Origin: Candidatus Peregrinibacteria bacterium CG1_02_54_53
Lineage (GTDB): Bacteria; Patescibacteriota; Gracilibacteria; Peribacterales; Peribacteraceae
Direction: 5' to 3'
DNA: 64,000 nt
NCBI GenBank assembly: GCA_001872575.1
Contig: MNWP01000020.1
Span: 72,747-136,746 of the forward strand
The translations under genes and the position numbers were made by a program. Below the pieces are notes generated by a model, which made no database searches, was not told the origin of the DNA, and saw nothing but the letters and a program-made list of their open reading frames with translations. Shown here piece after piece: positions 18,020 through 26,995 of this stretch (its first letter is position 1; every line of letters starts with the position of its first letter).

Positions 18020-18868
18020 TCAAAACATCAGGTTAATCTGCCCCTCCTGCGCGGTGATACGTACGGGAATTTTCGCTGCGGCAAGCCGCTGAAGCGTGTC
18101 GGGATGCGGATGACCGTAATCGTTTTCTTCTCCCACCGAAATGATTGCGAGACGTGGGGCGACAGCGGCAAGAAATTCCTGTGATGAACTGTAGCGGCTG
18201 CCGTGGTGGCCCACTTTTAATACTTGGGACGCAACATCGATCCCCATGGCCAGCAACTTCTTTTCGCCTTTTTCACTCAGATCTCCGGCGAACAGAATGG
18301 ATCCCGTGCCGAAAGTTGCACGAAGAATTATGGAATTGTCATTGTCATCTTCAAGAAGAACGGGATTGGGAGGCCAAAGAATGTCGAGCACCACTCCGTC
18401 GTTAAAGTCGATATCACGACGGGGATCTGCGGCGATCAGCGGTACGCCCTGTTCTTTCGCTATCGCGAGCAGAGCTTGGTATGGCTCTTCATCATTTTGA
18501 ATCGCAGGAAGCAGGAGTGCATGCACTTCGAAGCGACGAAGAATTTCGGGGAAAGCAGTAAAATGATCCGGATCGGGATGCGAGAGCACGAGCAGATCGA
18601 TGGATCGGCGCGAAAGAGGCAGATTTTTGCCCAATGCTTCAAGAGCGGAAAGGTCCGGCCCCCCATCGATCAGCACGGTTTTGCCCGAAGGACCCATGAG
18701 AAGAGCGGCATCACCCTGGCCCACATCAAAAATCTGAATCCTCAGATGCCCATCGGGAATTCGCCCGATTTCATGAACGAGTATGAATATCGATGCGGCA
18801 AGAAGCGTGCCGAGAAAAAAGATAAAGCGCCGATGGCAGTGGAGCGTCTGCCGCACAGGATCGCTCAC
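18020..18868 (-). CDS. ComEC/Rec2-like metallo-beta-lactamase-fold hydrolase
   Basis: 282 aa. A single N-terminal membrane anchor (residues about 14-32, FIFFLGTLLAASIFILV) is followed by an exported MBL domain. Metal motifs are present: DVGQGDAALL, SHPDPDHF, the FAGDL strand and VGHHGS. This corresponds to the C-terminal domain of ComEC competence proteins, without the channel part. It may process DNA at the cell surface; a stand-alone nuclease or phosphodiesterase is as likely. The TGA stop touches the possible TTG start of the next gene. Confidence 0.88.
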   Translation of the reverse strand: MSDPVRQTLHCHRRFIFFLGTLLAASIFILVHEIGRIPDGHLRIQIFDVGQGDAALLMGPSGKTVLIDGGPDLSALEALGKNLPLSRRSIDLLVLSHPDPDHFTAFPEILRRFEVHALLLPAIQNDEEPYQALLAIAKEQGVPLIAADPRRDIDFNDGVVLDILWPPNPVLLEDDNDNSIILRATFGTGSILFAGDLSEKGEKKLLAMGIDVASQVLKVGHHGSRYSSSQEFLAAVAPRLAIISVGEENDYGHPHPDTLQRLAAAKIPVRITAQEGQINLMF

Positions 18869-18895
18869 TCTACAGAGCTCTCCTCAACGACGCCA

Positions 18896-20287
18896 CTAGG
18901 CTTTTCGCTTGATCTTGCGGCTCTTTTTCCAGCCGGCGATTGCGCCAAGCGCGGCAATGCCGACCATTGCCCCTGCACCGGTCTGCGACAGATGATTAGC
19001 TTGCGGCGTAGGAGGAGCGACAGTTGACGAGGGAGAGACCACGGATCCCGCACTGGATGTCGGCGTCGTCACTGCAGCCACGGGTGCGGGAGCCTGCGGG
19101 GTGTTCCAGGTGAAAAGCGACTTGAAGACACCGGGCGAGGAACGACCCTCGGCATCCGCCACGTACACGACGAGGCCGAAGTTCTGCGGCGTCACATTCG
19201 GGATTTGCACTCCATTCAGATTCCCCGGCAGGAATTCCGGTGCGTTGAATGTGCGTCCGCCATCGCGGCTCTGGCGCACGACAATGAAGGCGCCATCGGG
19301 CGCTGCGGGATCGAGTTCCCACTGGCCGGTAACCATGAAGAGTTGGTTTTTCTGCGGCGATGCACTGAGGCGGAAGTCCACAACATCGGGCAGACCGCCC
19401 GCCTGCGGCTGGCCCATTCCCAATCCGGGGATGGCAGGCTGCTGAGCTGGCGCCGTTTGATCCTGTTGAGACTGTGCACGCGCGGCTGCCTCTTGAGGAG
19501 TGAGGCCCGTGGCATGCCCTGTAAAGAACGCCGTGCGGTCAATCGGGTCGAGTGTTAGTCCTCCTTCCCCTGCAAGCGGCTCTGACAGACGCATCTGGTA
19601 GACCATGCCGGAGGCCTGGCGCAGGGTTTGCACCAATGCAGTTCTGCCTTCGATGGTGAGTTGTTCAATGGGCAGTGTGAGTCCCTGCGAGTCGACAATC
19701 GAAAACGCCGCAGGTGCCTGGGTAGGATCAATCACCGGCGTTGTCGAGAAGGCGAGGGCGATGCGGGTGGCGGAGAGCGCCTGTGCGGAGAGTAAGTGCA
19801 GAGTGTTTGCCGAAGGTTGTGCTTGTGGCGAAAAAGCAGACATCGATGCCTCGGCATTGGCCTGTGTCGGAGAGGGCGCCGTCGGCTCCGCGGGAGCAGG
19901 AGGCGATGTTTCATTTACAGCACGGTCAACACGCACCTCTTCCGTGAAGAACGGACTCTCTTCTCCCAGCGCATTCATGGCCATTACGCTGATGTATACG
20001 GTGGAGAATGACGGAGGGAGGCCTTGGAGCACATACATGGTTTCGGGCCCCCCGGTCGTTTCGACATCATCGTAATATCCATCGTTTTCCAGAATGGATT
20101 TCTGACTGTAGTACACACGGTATCGATCAACATCTCCTTCGGATGCAGACCATTCCATGGCAACCGAACCGTCGTCTTGTGCAAAAGCCTGCAGACCGGT
20201 GACACTACCCGGTGCCTCGGCAATTGCCGAGACCGGAAGTACAACGCTCAGGAGGAGAGCGAAAGCAAAGAGTGGGCGGCGTGTCAT
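18896..20287 (-). CDS. Secreted fibronectin type III-domain protein with sortase-like C-terminus
   Basis: 463 aa. A signal peptide (residues 1-22, ending PVSAIAEA) is followed by an Fn3-like domain (about 26-120; VTGLQAF, VAMEWSAS, YRVYYSQ), a Pro/Ser/Ala linker, a second beta-rich domain (about 160-255) and a third (about 300-395). The C-terminus has a Thr/Ser/Pro stretch, then LSQTG, a hydrophobic segment and a Lys/Arg tail (GWKKSRKIKRKA). That order matches cell-wall sorting signals, with LSQTG in place of LPXTG. Probably a surface adhesin or envelope protein. Confidence 0.8.
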   Translation of the reverse strand: MTRRPLFAFALLLSVVLPVSAIAEAPGSVTGLQAFAQDDGSVAMEWSASEGDVDRYRVYYSQKSILENDGYYDDVETTGGPETMYVLQGLPPSFSTVYISVMAMNALGEESPFFTEEVRVDRAVNETSPPAPAEPTAPSPTQANAEASMSAFSPQAQPSANTLHLLSAQALSATRIALAFSTTPVIDPTQAPAAFSIVDSQGLTLPIEQLTIEGRTALVQTLRQASGMVYQMRLSEPLAGEGGLTLDPIDRTAFFTGHATGLTPQEAAARAQSQQDQTAPAQQPAIPGLGMGQPQAGGLPDVVDFRLSASPQKNQLFMVTGQWELDPAAPDGAFIVVRQSRDGGRTFNAPEFLPGNLNGVQIPNVTPQNFGLVVYVADAEGRSSPGVFKSLFTWNTPQAPAPVAAVTTPTSSAGSVVSPSSTVAPPTPQANHLSQTGAGAMVGIAALGAIAGWKKSRKIKRKA

Positions 20288-20328
20288 AAGATGGGGTTGG
20301 ATGTGTCTTTCGTACTATAATAGCAGAT

Positions 20329-21822
20329 TCAGTGCGTTTTTCCAAGACCAAGCGAATGGCGGTGCAAAGCCCCCAATAGCTTCACAAGGCCCGTCGCCCA
20401 GAGCAGGACCCCCAGGACGACAACTGCAAGCGCCAGCCCCAAAAATGTGATGGCGTCATTTGCCAGGAACGGTCGCGTGAACCAGAGAGTGCCTCCCAAA
20501 AGAAGCGTGAACACCAACCAACGCACAAAGGCAGTGGGAGGAAAATGTGGCCGTGAGTACCTGAGCGTGGCCGGAAGGAGCAGGCTTACCAAGAGGGATT
20601 GAACGATAATGGCCGTGGTTGCCGCGCCGACGAAGCCAAGCTGCGGAATGAGAAGCAGATTACTGCTTATCGAAAAGGTGGCGCCAATCATCAGTGTTGC
20701 GAGCAGCCGCCTCCAGTGTGCGTGCACCAACGCCATATAGAACGAGAAAAGGATAAACCCATAGAGAAACATGGGTACGCTGGCAAGCCTCAATGCAGTA
20801 TCGGCTCCCGGGTGGTCGATGGTTGAGAGATACTCGCGCGTCGTGAGCAGGGCGATAAGCGGACGTGGCCAAAGTGCGGCGAAGAGTCCCGCCGTGGTGC
20901 CCAGCAGTAGCAAGACAAGGAATGTTTTCCCTAAGAGATTACTGATGTCTTTACCGTTTTCTCGGCGCTCACTCACGATGGGGAGAATGGAATTGAGCAG
21001 GAATGTTGGAATGAGAAAGCCCATTTCTCCCATACGCAGAACGAAACCATAATAGGCATTTTGGATCTGGAAATCGGGGCGCAGTATGGCGATGAGCGTG
21101 GTGTCAAATTGTCGGCAGAAAGAGAGAAGCAAGTACGCAGAGCCGAATGGCAGGGCGCTACGGAGTAAATGGCGCATCGTCGCACCATGCCAGCGGGCAG
21201 TCGGCCGCAGGATGGGGCGCGAAAAGATGATTGAGAGAATAAGGAGTACAAGTGAGCCGATCCCACCGACGAGTGTGCAGAAGTAGAACAGGCGCACATC
21301 GGTACCTCCGCGGATTCCCAGTACGATAATGCTGGCCAAAAGAATCGTTGTGAGAATGCGCTGCGAGACCTCGGCGATAAATACGTAATGCAATTGATAG
21401 TTGATCTGAAAAACTGAGCGAAGTGTGCCCGCCAAGAGCGTGAAGAACGGCGTGAACGCGGCGAAGGTAATGCCCAGAGGAAGGGGCGTTCCTGCCCAAC
21501 GGGGCATCAGCCATGCCAGGGCGATTGCCGATCCCAACGAGAATGCGAGAATCATTGCGCGCAGAAAAATCAGGGCACCCAATACCTCCTCCTTTCTATC
21601 GGAACGACTCATCTCACGCACCGCGATCGCATAGAGCCCGAAATCTGCCAGAATGCCGAATATCTGCAGATAGCCATAGGCCGAGTTGTAGTAACCGGCA
21701 AGTTCCAAACTGAGGGCCATGGCGACGAATTTGACACTCAAGATCGAGAGTGCGGCCATGGTGATTTGGCTTGCGAGTTGCCAGAGGGTTGAAGCCGCAA
21801 TTTTTTTTGCCACCGAAGACAT
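20329..21822 (-). CDS. Polysaccharide flippase (Wzx/MATE-like)
   Basis: Integral membrane protein of 497 aa with 12-14 predicted hydrophobic helices, of the oligosaccharide or lipid-linked sugar flippase type. The N-terminus (LWQLASQITMAALSILSV) and a cytosolic VREMSRSDRKEE loop near residue 75 are typical. ATG 21822 is preferred over the GTG at 21825 because a TACAAT -10 box ends 7 bases before it. Together with the sugar-phosphate transferase at 51033 it points to export of a surface polysaccharide. Confidence 0.9.
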   Translation of the reverse strand: MSSVAKKIAASTLWQLASQITMAALSILSVKFVAMALSLELAGYYNSAYGYLQIFGILADFGLYAIAVREMSRSDRKEEVLGALIFLRAMILAFSLGSAIALAWLMPRWAGTPLPLGITFAAFTPFFTLLAGTLRSVFQINYQLHYVFIAEVSQRILTTILLASIIVLGIRGGTDVRLFYFCTLVGGIGSLVLLILSIIFSRPILRPTARWHGATMRHLLRSALPFGSAYLLLSFCRQFDTTLIAILRPDFQIQNAYYGFVLRMGEMGFLIPTFLLNSILPIVSERRENGKDISNLLGKTFLVLLLLGTTAGLFAALWPRPLIALLTTREYLSTIDHPGADTALRLASVPMFLYGFILFSFYMALVHAHWRRLLATLMIGATFSISSNLLLIPQLGFVGAATTAIIVQSLLVSLLLPATLRYSRPHFPPTAFVRWLVFTLLLGGTLWFTRPFLANDAITFLGLALAVVVLGVLLWATGLVKLLGALHRHSLGLGKTH

Positions 21823-21987
21823 CACGGAGATTGTACCTGTATTTTGTCCGATCGGTGTGAGCAGAAGTTGCCAGGGGGCAAACTCATTCGTTCATTCAGT
21901 TGGACTCATTCCGCAATTCATGACTGCCACGCAATAGGAGCGGGTTGCTTGCCCTCGCCGCTCTGCGAGGCCTACTCTACAGACACC

Positions 21988-22905
21988 ATGACACTCCCCT
22001 TTCACCACATTACATCCACGAAGCAATTCAGCCGCGACGATACAGATGTCATTCTGAACGTTGCAGAAAAAATGGAGAAGATTCTTGTAAAGGGAGGAAA
22101 CAACCTCCTCAACGGAAAGATTCTCGCAGCACTGTTCTACGAACCCAGCACGCGAACACGACTGAGTTTCGAAACCGCAATGCAACGACTGGGCGGAGAT
22201 GTGATCACTGCCGACGGGTTGCAATTCAGTTCGATGTACAAAGGCGAGACCATTGAAGACACAATGATGGTGGTCGGTCAGTATGCCGATATCATTGCCA
22301 TGCGCCACCCCGAACAAGGCAGCGCCGATCGTGCAGCCGCCGTATGTCCTGTCCCCTTCATCAACGCGGGCGACGGCCCCGGTCAACACCCCACGCAGGC
22401 CCTTTTGGATCTCTATACGATTCGCAAGGAACGCGGATCACTTGACGATATTCACATCACCATGGTGGGCGATCTGAAGTTTGGCCGCACGGTGCATTCC
22501 CTTTCATATCTCCTCGGGCTCTATCGTGACGTCCGTCTCACTCTCATCGCTCCTAAAGAGCTTGCGATGCCCTCCAAAGTGACGAGTTATCTCAAAGAGA
22601 AGAATATCTTCTTCGTAGAGACTGAAGAGCTGCAACAGGGGCTCGATGCCGATGTCGTTTACATGACGCGCGTTCAGAAAGAACGGTTTGAAAATCCGGC
22701 AGAGTATGAACGGCTGAAGCTGAAATACGTTTTGCAGGCGGACCATGTGTGCGATCGTTCGATCACCGTTTTGCATCCACTTCCCCGTATCGGAGAAATC
22801 GCAACAGATGTCGACTCTCTACCCAATGCAGCTTACTTCCGCCAGGTGCGAAACGGGGTTGTGATACGTATGGCACTTCTTGCGATCCTCCTCGGCAAAG
22901 CATGA
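21988..22905 (+). CDS. pyrB: Aspartate carbamoyltransferase catalytic subunit
   Basis: First committed step of pyrimidine synthesis: carbamoyl phosphate plus aspartate. 305 aa. Carbamoyl-phosphate motif FYEPSTRTRLSFE (residues about 49-61), the GDGPGQHPTQALLD loop and the C-terminal HPLPR are intact. The ATG at 21988 fits the family N-terminus; a TACTCT -10-like box ends 9 bases upstream and no ribosome binding site is seen. No regulatory subunit (pyrI) follows. ATGA overlap with pyrC. Confidence 0.96.
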   Translation: MTLPFHHITSTKQFSRDDTDVILNVAEKMEKILVKGGNNLLNGKILAALFYEPSTRTRLSFETAMQRLGGDVITADGLQFSSMYKGETIEDTMMVVGQYADIIAMRHPEQGSADRAAAVCPVPFINAGDGPGQHPTQALLDLYTIRKERGSLDDIHITMVGDLKFGRTVHSLSYLLGLYRDVRLTLIAPKELAMPSKVTSYLKEKNIFFVETEELQQGLDADVVYMTRVQKERFENPAEYERLKLKYVLQADHVCDRSITVLHPLPRIGEIATDVDSLPNAAYFRQVRNGVVIRMALLAILLGKA

Positions 22906-24230
22906 CGTCGCTTCTCATTCATGGAGGCACCATCGTTCGCCCTACCGGGGACGAGCGAGCCGACCTTCTCATCGATGAGGGGACGATTCGTGAAGTGAAT
23001 GTTCGAACGACCGGTCCGCGAAAACTGCTCGCGGCCGATCAGACCATTGAGGCGAACGGGCAATTGCTCTTTCCGGGCTTCATTGATGCGCATGTTCACT
23101 TTCGCGAACCGGGGATGGAACAGAAGGGAACGATGGAAAGCGAGTCACAGAGTGCTGTTGCCGGAGGCGTGACGGTTGTTTGTGATATGCCCAATACCAA
23201 TCCTCCCACTGTCTCGATTGCCGCCCTGAAAGAGAAGGTGCGTATTGCAGAAAGCATTTTTGCGTGCGACATTCGATTTTTCTTTGGTGTGACACAGAGA
23301 GAACATCTGCAGGAATTGCAGCGACTCTGTTCCGATGTGTCTCTTGCTCCACTCCGTGCGCGCTGCTGTGGCGTGAAGCTGTATCTCGACCATTCCACGG
23401 GCAACCAAAAAGTCGATCAGGATATTGTCCACGATATATTTCATACCTGCGCAGAACTCCAATTACCGATCGTGGCGCACTGTGAAGATCCCGTGCTCAA
23501 TGCCCGCGCGGCCAAACTGAATGCACGCGATGACATCGCAACGCATTCCGTTATTCGTGCTCCGGAATCCGAACAGCGTGCGATAACAACAGCCGTGGAA
23601 ATCGCCAAGGAAACAGGTGCACATTTGCACGTCGCCCATCTCTCGACCAAGCGGGGGGTCGAGCTCATCGCGCAGGCAAAAAGTGACGGCCTCTCCGTTA
23701 CCTGTGAGGTGGCGCCCCATCATCTCTTTCTCTCGACAGAGGATTATGAAGAACTGGGCTCATTTGCCAAAATGAACCCCCCCTTGCGTACCCCCGACCA
23801 CTGTGAGGCCCTTTGGCACGGCATCGAGAACGGCACTATCGATTGTGTCGCCAGTGATCACGCACCCCATACTCTCGAAGAGAAACAGGTCTCACCATCA
23901 CTCAAGGCCCCCAGTGGCGTGCCGGGGGTTGAAACCATGATTCCCTTGCTCCTCACGGTCGCGGCCGGCCGATGGCCGCATCCGCAACATCGAGCATTTG
24001 CACCAAAGTTACTCTATACCGATATTCGTCGTCTGTGTTTTGACAATCCCAATCGTATTTTTTCACTCGGACTGAATATGATTGAACAGGGATCCCCGGC
24101 CAATCTTGTCCTTGTGAATCCGGAAGAGGAATGGGAACTCCAGGGATCTCATCTGCACAGCAAGTGTGGCTGGACACCGTACGAAGGGTGGAAAGTGACA
24201 GGCAAGGCCACTGTCGTCGGGCGGTGGTAA
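22902..24230 (+). CDS. pyrC: Dihydroorotase
   Basis: Third step of pyrimidine synthesis. 442 aa, class I amidohydrolase type. Metal site HVHFREPG (after FPGFIDA), GVKLYLDH region where the carbamylated Lys is expected, the later His ligands in IVAHCEDP and HVAHLST, and the catalytic Asp in ASDHAPHT. Start ATG overlaps the pyrB stop by four bases, so translation is coupled. Confidence 0.96.
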   Translation: MTSLLIHGGTIVRPTGDERADLLIDEGTIREVNVRTTGPRKLLAADQTIEANGQLLFPGFIDAHVHFREPGMEQKGTMESESQSAVAGGVTVVCDMPNTNPPTVSIAALKEKVRIAESIFACDIRFFFGVTQREHLQELQRLCSDVSLAPLRARCCGVKLYLDHSTGNQKVDQDIVHDIFHTCAELQLPIVAHCEDPVLNARAAKLNARDDIATHSVIRAPESEQRAITTAVEIAKETGAHLHVAHLSTKRGVELIAQAKSDGLSVTCEVAPHHLFLSTEDYEELGSFAKMNPPLRTPDHCEALWHGIENGTIDCVASDHAPHTLEEKQVSPSLKAPSGVPGVETMIPLLLTVAAGRWPHPQHRAFAPKLLYTDIRRLCFDNPNRIFSLGLNMIEQGSPANLVLVNPEEEWELQGSHLHSKCGWTPYEGWKVTGKATVVGRW

Positions 24231-24887
24231 TTATGAGAGCTCCTGTCGAAGAGCGGCGTGCAATTCGCGGAGTGATGCAAACGATCGGTCGCTCTGTTGT
24301 AGAGCTTCTTTGGCGGTGAATGTGCCGTTAATGATGAATGATTGCATCCCTGCACGGTGGGCACATTCCACATCTGTTGTCATGTCGCCGATGTAGACAC
24401 AGTGCTTCGGCGCGACACCGAGCTCTTTTGTCGCGAGGAGCAACCCATGGGGATGCGGCTTTGGGAAGCCTGCACCGCCCATGCGATCCTCTGTAACGAC
24501 AGTATCGAAGTAGCGCAGAAAGTTGAGACGAGCATCAACCTCATCAACATAGATTTTCCATGAGCCTGTCACCAATCCGAGAGAGATTTTTCCCAAGAGA
24601 GATTCAAGTAGAGCCTGCGCACCGCCGAACCAGCACGCATGATTACGGAGCAAATCAACGTAGTCCGTGTCACGAATAGAACGCATCTCTTCACTGCGCG
24701 ATGGATCAATTCCAAAACGCGTCATCCAAATTGAAAGCTGCCCCGTTGGCGTATAGGCAGCCTTAAATTGTTCCGGCGTGATCTCGACGCCACCAGCTGG
24801 CAACATGTGCGCAATCGCATCACCTCACAGCGGGATAGTGTCGACGAATATTCCATCGAAGTCGAAAAAAATTGCCCGTTTGCTCAT
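24231..24887 (-). pseudogene. HAD-family phosphatase interrupted by an in-frame TGA
   Basis: The gene begins at ATG 24887, overlapping the RNase J stop (ATGA), and encodes MSKRAIFFDFDGIFVDTIPL, the classic HAD motif I. Codon 21 is TGA (24825-24827). The same frame then continues GDAIAHMLPAGGVEITPEQF for 198 more codons with HAD motif II (VTGSW), the motif III Lys (FPKPHPHG) and motif IV (YIGDMTTDVECA). Everything but that one codon is an intact phosphoglycolate-phosphatase-like protein of 218 aa. It may be a nonsense mutation, a sequencing error, or readthrough. Restart at ATG 24806 would lack the nucleophile Asp. Confidence 0.8.
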
Positions 24888-26767
24888 ACTTCCACAATGA
24901 GCGGAATGACCATGGGTTCCCGGTCCAACTTGCGGTCGAAGTAACGATAGAGTGCGCCGCTGACGGCGCGCTTCAGCGCTTTACGGTCGGTCTCGCCGCG
25001 GGCGATGGCTTCATCGTAGGCTTTACGAACGATATCGGAAGCAGTTTTAGTGATGGCTACCTGTTCTGATCCGTAGATGAGTCCGCGCGAAACAATATCA
25101 GGGTCGCCGACGAGCCGCTTGCTCTGTGCATATGCGCGCAGCATGACGATGATCACGCCGGCGCTACTCATGATCTTGCGGTCATTGAGAACGCGCTGGC
25201 CTTCGCCGGCGCTGCCGAGACCGTCGATGATCACGTCCTGGATCAGGAGCTTCTGCTTGCTCTTGCGAGCGTTACCATGTTGGTCGAACTCCAGAATTTC
25301 ACCGTTCACGAGTGTGTGAATGCGGTTGTCTTCGTATCCCAACTTCTTGGCCAAGTCCACGTGCGCAGAGCACATGTAGGGTTCGCCATGTTCGGGAATA
25401 ATGTGTCGCGCACGAACGAGTTGATGCATCAACAGCAGGTCGCCTTGCTGTCCGTGACCGGTTGTGTGGAGGGCAAGCTCCGCGCTCGTCTTCACGATGG
25501 CGCCCTTGAGATGAAGGTTGTTGATCACCTTCGAGACGGCGCGCTCATTGCCGATAATGGGGTTACTGCTCAGGATGACGGTATCACCGGGCTTCACGGA
25601 AATGTGCCGGTGTGTACCGAGGCCGATACGGGCGAGCCCCGCCATTTCTTCGCCCTGACTGCCCGTGGTGATGATGATGGTTTCGCGATCGGGAATTTTC
25701 TCCATGCCCGGTCCCGCTTTGCGGATGAGTCCGCGCGATGCCTTGAGGTAGCCCAGATTTTGGGCGATCTCAAAGTTCGTTTCCATGCTGCGGCCGGAGA
25801 TAAACACCTTGCGGTTGTACTTTCGCGCATGATCGATGATCTGTTGCATGCGGTTGAGGAGCGAACTGAATGTCGAAATGATCAGGCGCCCTTTCGCGTC
25901 ACGGATGAGCTGATGGAGTGTTTCAGAGATCTCTCTTTCGCTCTTACTGTGGCCGGGCTTCGTGGCGTTCGTCGAATCGGCAACAATGGCCAATACGCCG
26001 CGCTCTCCCAGCTGAGCAAAACGCTGAAAGTCCGCTGCCGGCTCATTTTGCGGAGTGAGGTCAAATTTGAAATCACCCGTATGCAGAATGGTGCCGTACG
26101 GTGTGTGCACCGCGATCGCCGCAGAGTCCGGAATACTGTGGGTTACCCGAAGGAATTCCACTTCGATGCGCCCGATGCGAATCTTTTGGCCGTAATTGAC
26201 GGTATTCATCCGCGCTTTGGAGGTGATGTGCGTCTCATCGAGACGCTTGCGGACGAAGGCCATGGTCAACTTTGTTCCGTACATCGGCGGATAGTGCAAT
26301 TGCGGGAGCAAATGCTGCACGGCTCCGATGTGATCAAGGTGTCCGTGCGTGAACAGCAGGGCCTTGATGCGGTTTTCCTTTCCTTTAAGCGAAGAAATAT
26401 CCGGAACGAGGTAATCGATGCCGAGCATGTCTTCGTCGGGAAACTGAAGTCCCAAATCAATAATGAAGAGATCGCCGTCCACTTCAATGACGAAGCAGTT
26501 GCGGCCGACCTGTTCGAATCCGCCAAGCGGATAGACTTTGAGCCCTCCGCGGCGAGGCTGATCTCGTTGTGATTGCTGCTGCGGACGTGGGCGCTGTTGC
26601 CCTTGAGAACGCTGCGATCCTTGAGGTCGCTGTTGCCCCTGAGGGTGTTGTTGTTGTCCCGAAGAACGTTGAGACTTCCCCTGGTCACCGGGACGAGGAG
26701 GAGAGGAAGGAGAGGATGGTGGTTGATCCCCAAGCTTCTTTTGTAACCACTCACTGACTGTTTTCAT
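24884..26767 (-). CDS. rnj: Ribonuclease J
   Basis: mRNA decay and rRNA maturation nuclease (endo- and 5'-exonuclease), MBL/beta-CASP fold. 627 aa from ATG 26767. Residues about 12-70 form a Gln/Pro/Arg/Ser-rich disordered extension before the fold begins at LKVYPLGGFEQVGRNC. Metal motif HGHLDHIGA and the later HTGDFKFD, plus the beta-CASP region ending with SAELALHTTGHG, are present. The C-terminal domain ends IPLIVEV. Such basic Gln-rich extensions occur in some actinobacterial homologues and may bind RNA. Coupled to the HAD gene downstream. Confidence 0.95.
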   Translation of the reverse strand: MKTVSEWLQKKLGDQPPSSPSSPPRPGDQGKSQRSSGQQQHPQGQQRPQGSQRSQGQQRPRPQQQSQRDQPRRGGLKVYPLGGFEQVGRNCFVIEVDGDLFIIDLGLQFPDEDMLGIDYLVPDISSLKGKENRIKALLFTHGHLDHIGAVQHLLPQLHYPPMYGTKLTMAFVRKRLDETHITSKARMNTVNYGQKIRIGRIEVEFLRVTHSIPDSAAIAVHTPYGTILHTGDFKFDLTPQNEPAADFQRFAQLGERGVLAIVADSTNATKPGHSKSEREISETLHQLIRDAKGRLIISTFSSLLNRMQQIIDHARKYNRKVFISGRSMETNFEIAQNLGYLKASRGLIRKAGPGMEKIPDRETIIITTGSQGEEMAGLARIGLGTHRHISVKPGDTVILSSNPIIGNERAVSKVINNLHLKGAIVKTSAELALHTTGHGQQGDLLLMHQLVRARHIIPEHGEPYMCSAHVDLAKKLGYEDNRIHTLVNGEILEFDQHGNARKSKQKLLIQDVIIDGLGSAGEGQRVLNDRKIMSSAGVIIVMLRAYAQSKRLVGDPDIVSRGLIYGSEQVAITKTASDIVRKAYDEAIARGETDRKALKRAVSGALYRYFDRKLDREPMVIPLIVEV

Positions 26768-26995
26768 GAAACGGAATAAACTAAATAGAACGATGTATGC
26801 CTCCAGTGTACCCTGTTGGAGGTTAGAAAACAATAGGCATTTGTTAAAGCATCGATTTTTTGGCTTCAGATAAACAAATTTTTATTTTAAGAAATTTGCA
26901 TTTCAGTATCGCCCACTCGGTTGAGGGAAACGGAGGACCCCCGAAAAACAGGCGCTTGCTCCTTTGAAGCTAAATAAGGTAGCCTGAGCCACTGT
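26768..26995. promoter_or_regulatory. Divergent promoter region, RNase J / PP2C-like gene
   Basis: 228 bases without a gene; the middle (about 26820-26900) is very AT-rich. On the minus strand a TACACT -10-like box lies about 40 bases before RNase J; on the plus strand TAGCCT (26980-26985) lies 10 bases before the 26996 start. A structured G/C-rich piece (26915-26965) contains GGGAAACGGAGGACCCCCG, which hints at a stem, but I cannot match it to a known riboswitch. Confidence 0.4.

Noticed and set aside
24825-24827. Genome-wide UGA recoding to glycine
   Set aside because: TGA is the evident stop of nrdR, pyrB, smpB, RNase J, the response regulator and others, often overlapping the next ATG; full-length genes do not contain TGA.
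26915-26995. G-rich leader before the PP2C-like gene resembling part of a c-di-AMP (ydaO) riboswitch
   Set aside because: Only a GGAGGACCC-like piece matches; the region is too short and lacks the second half of the known fold.
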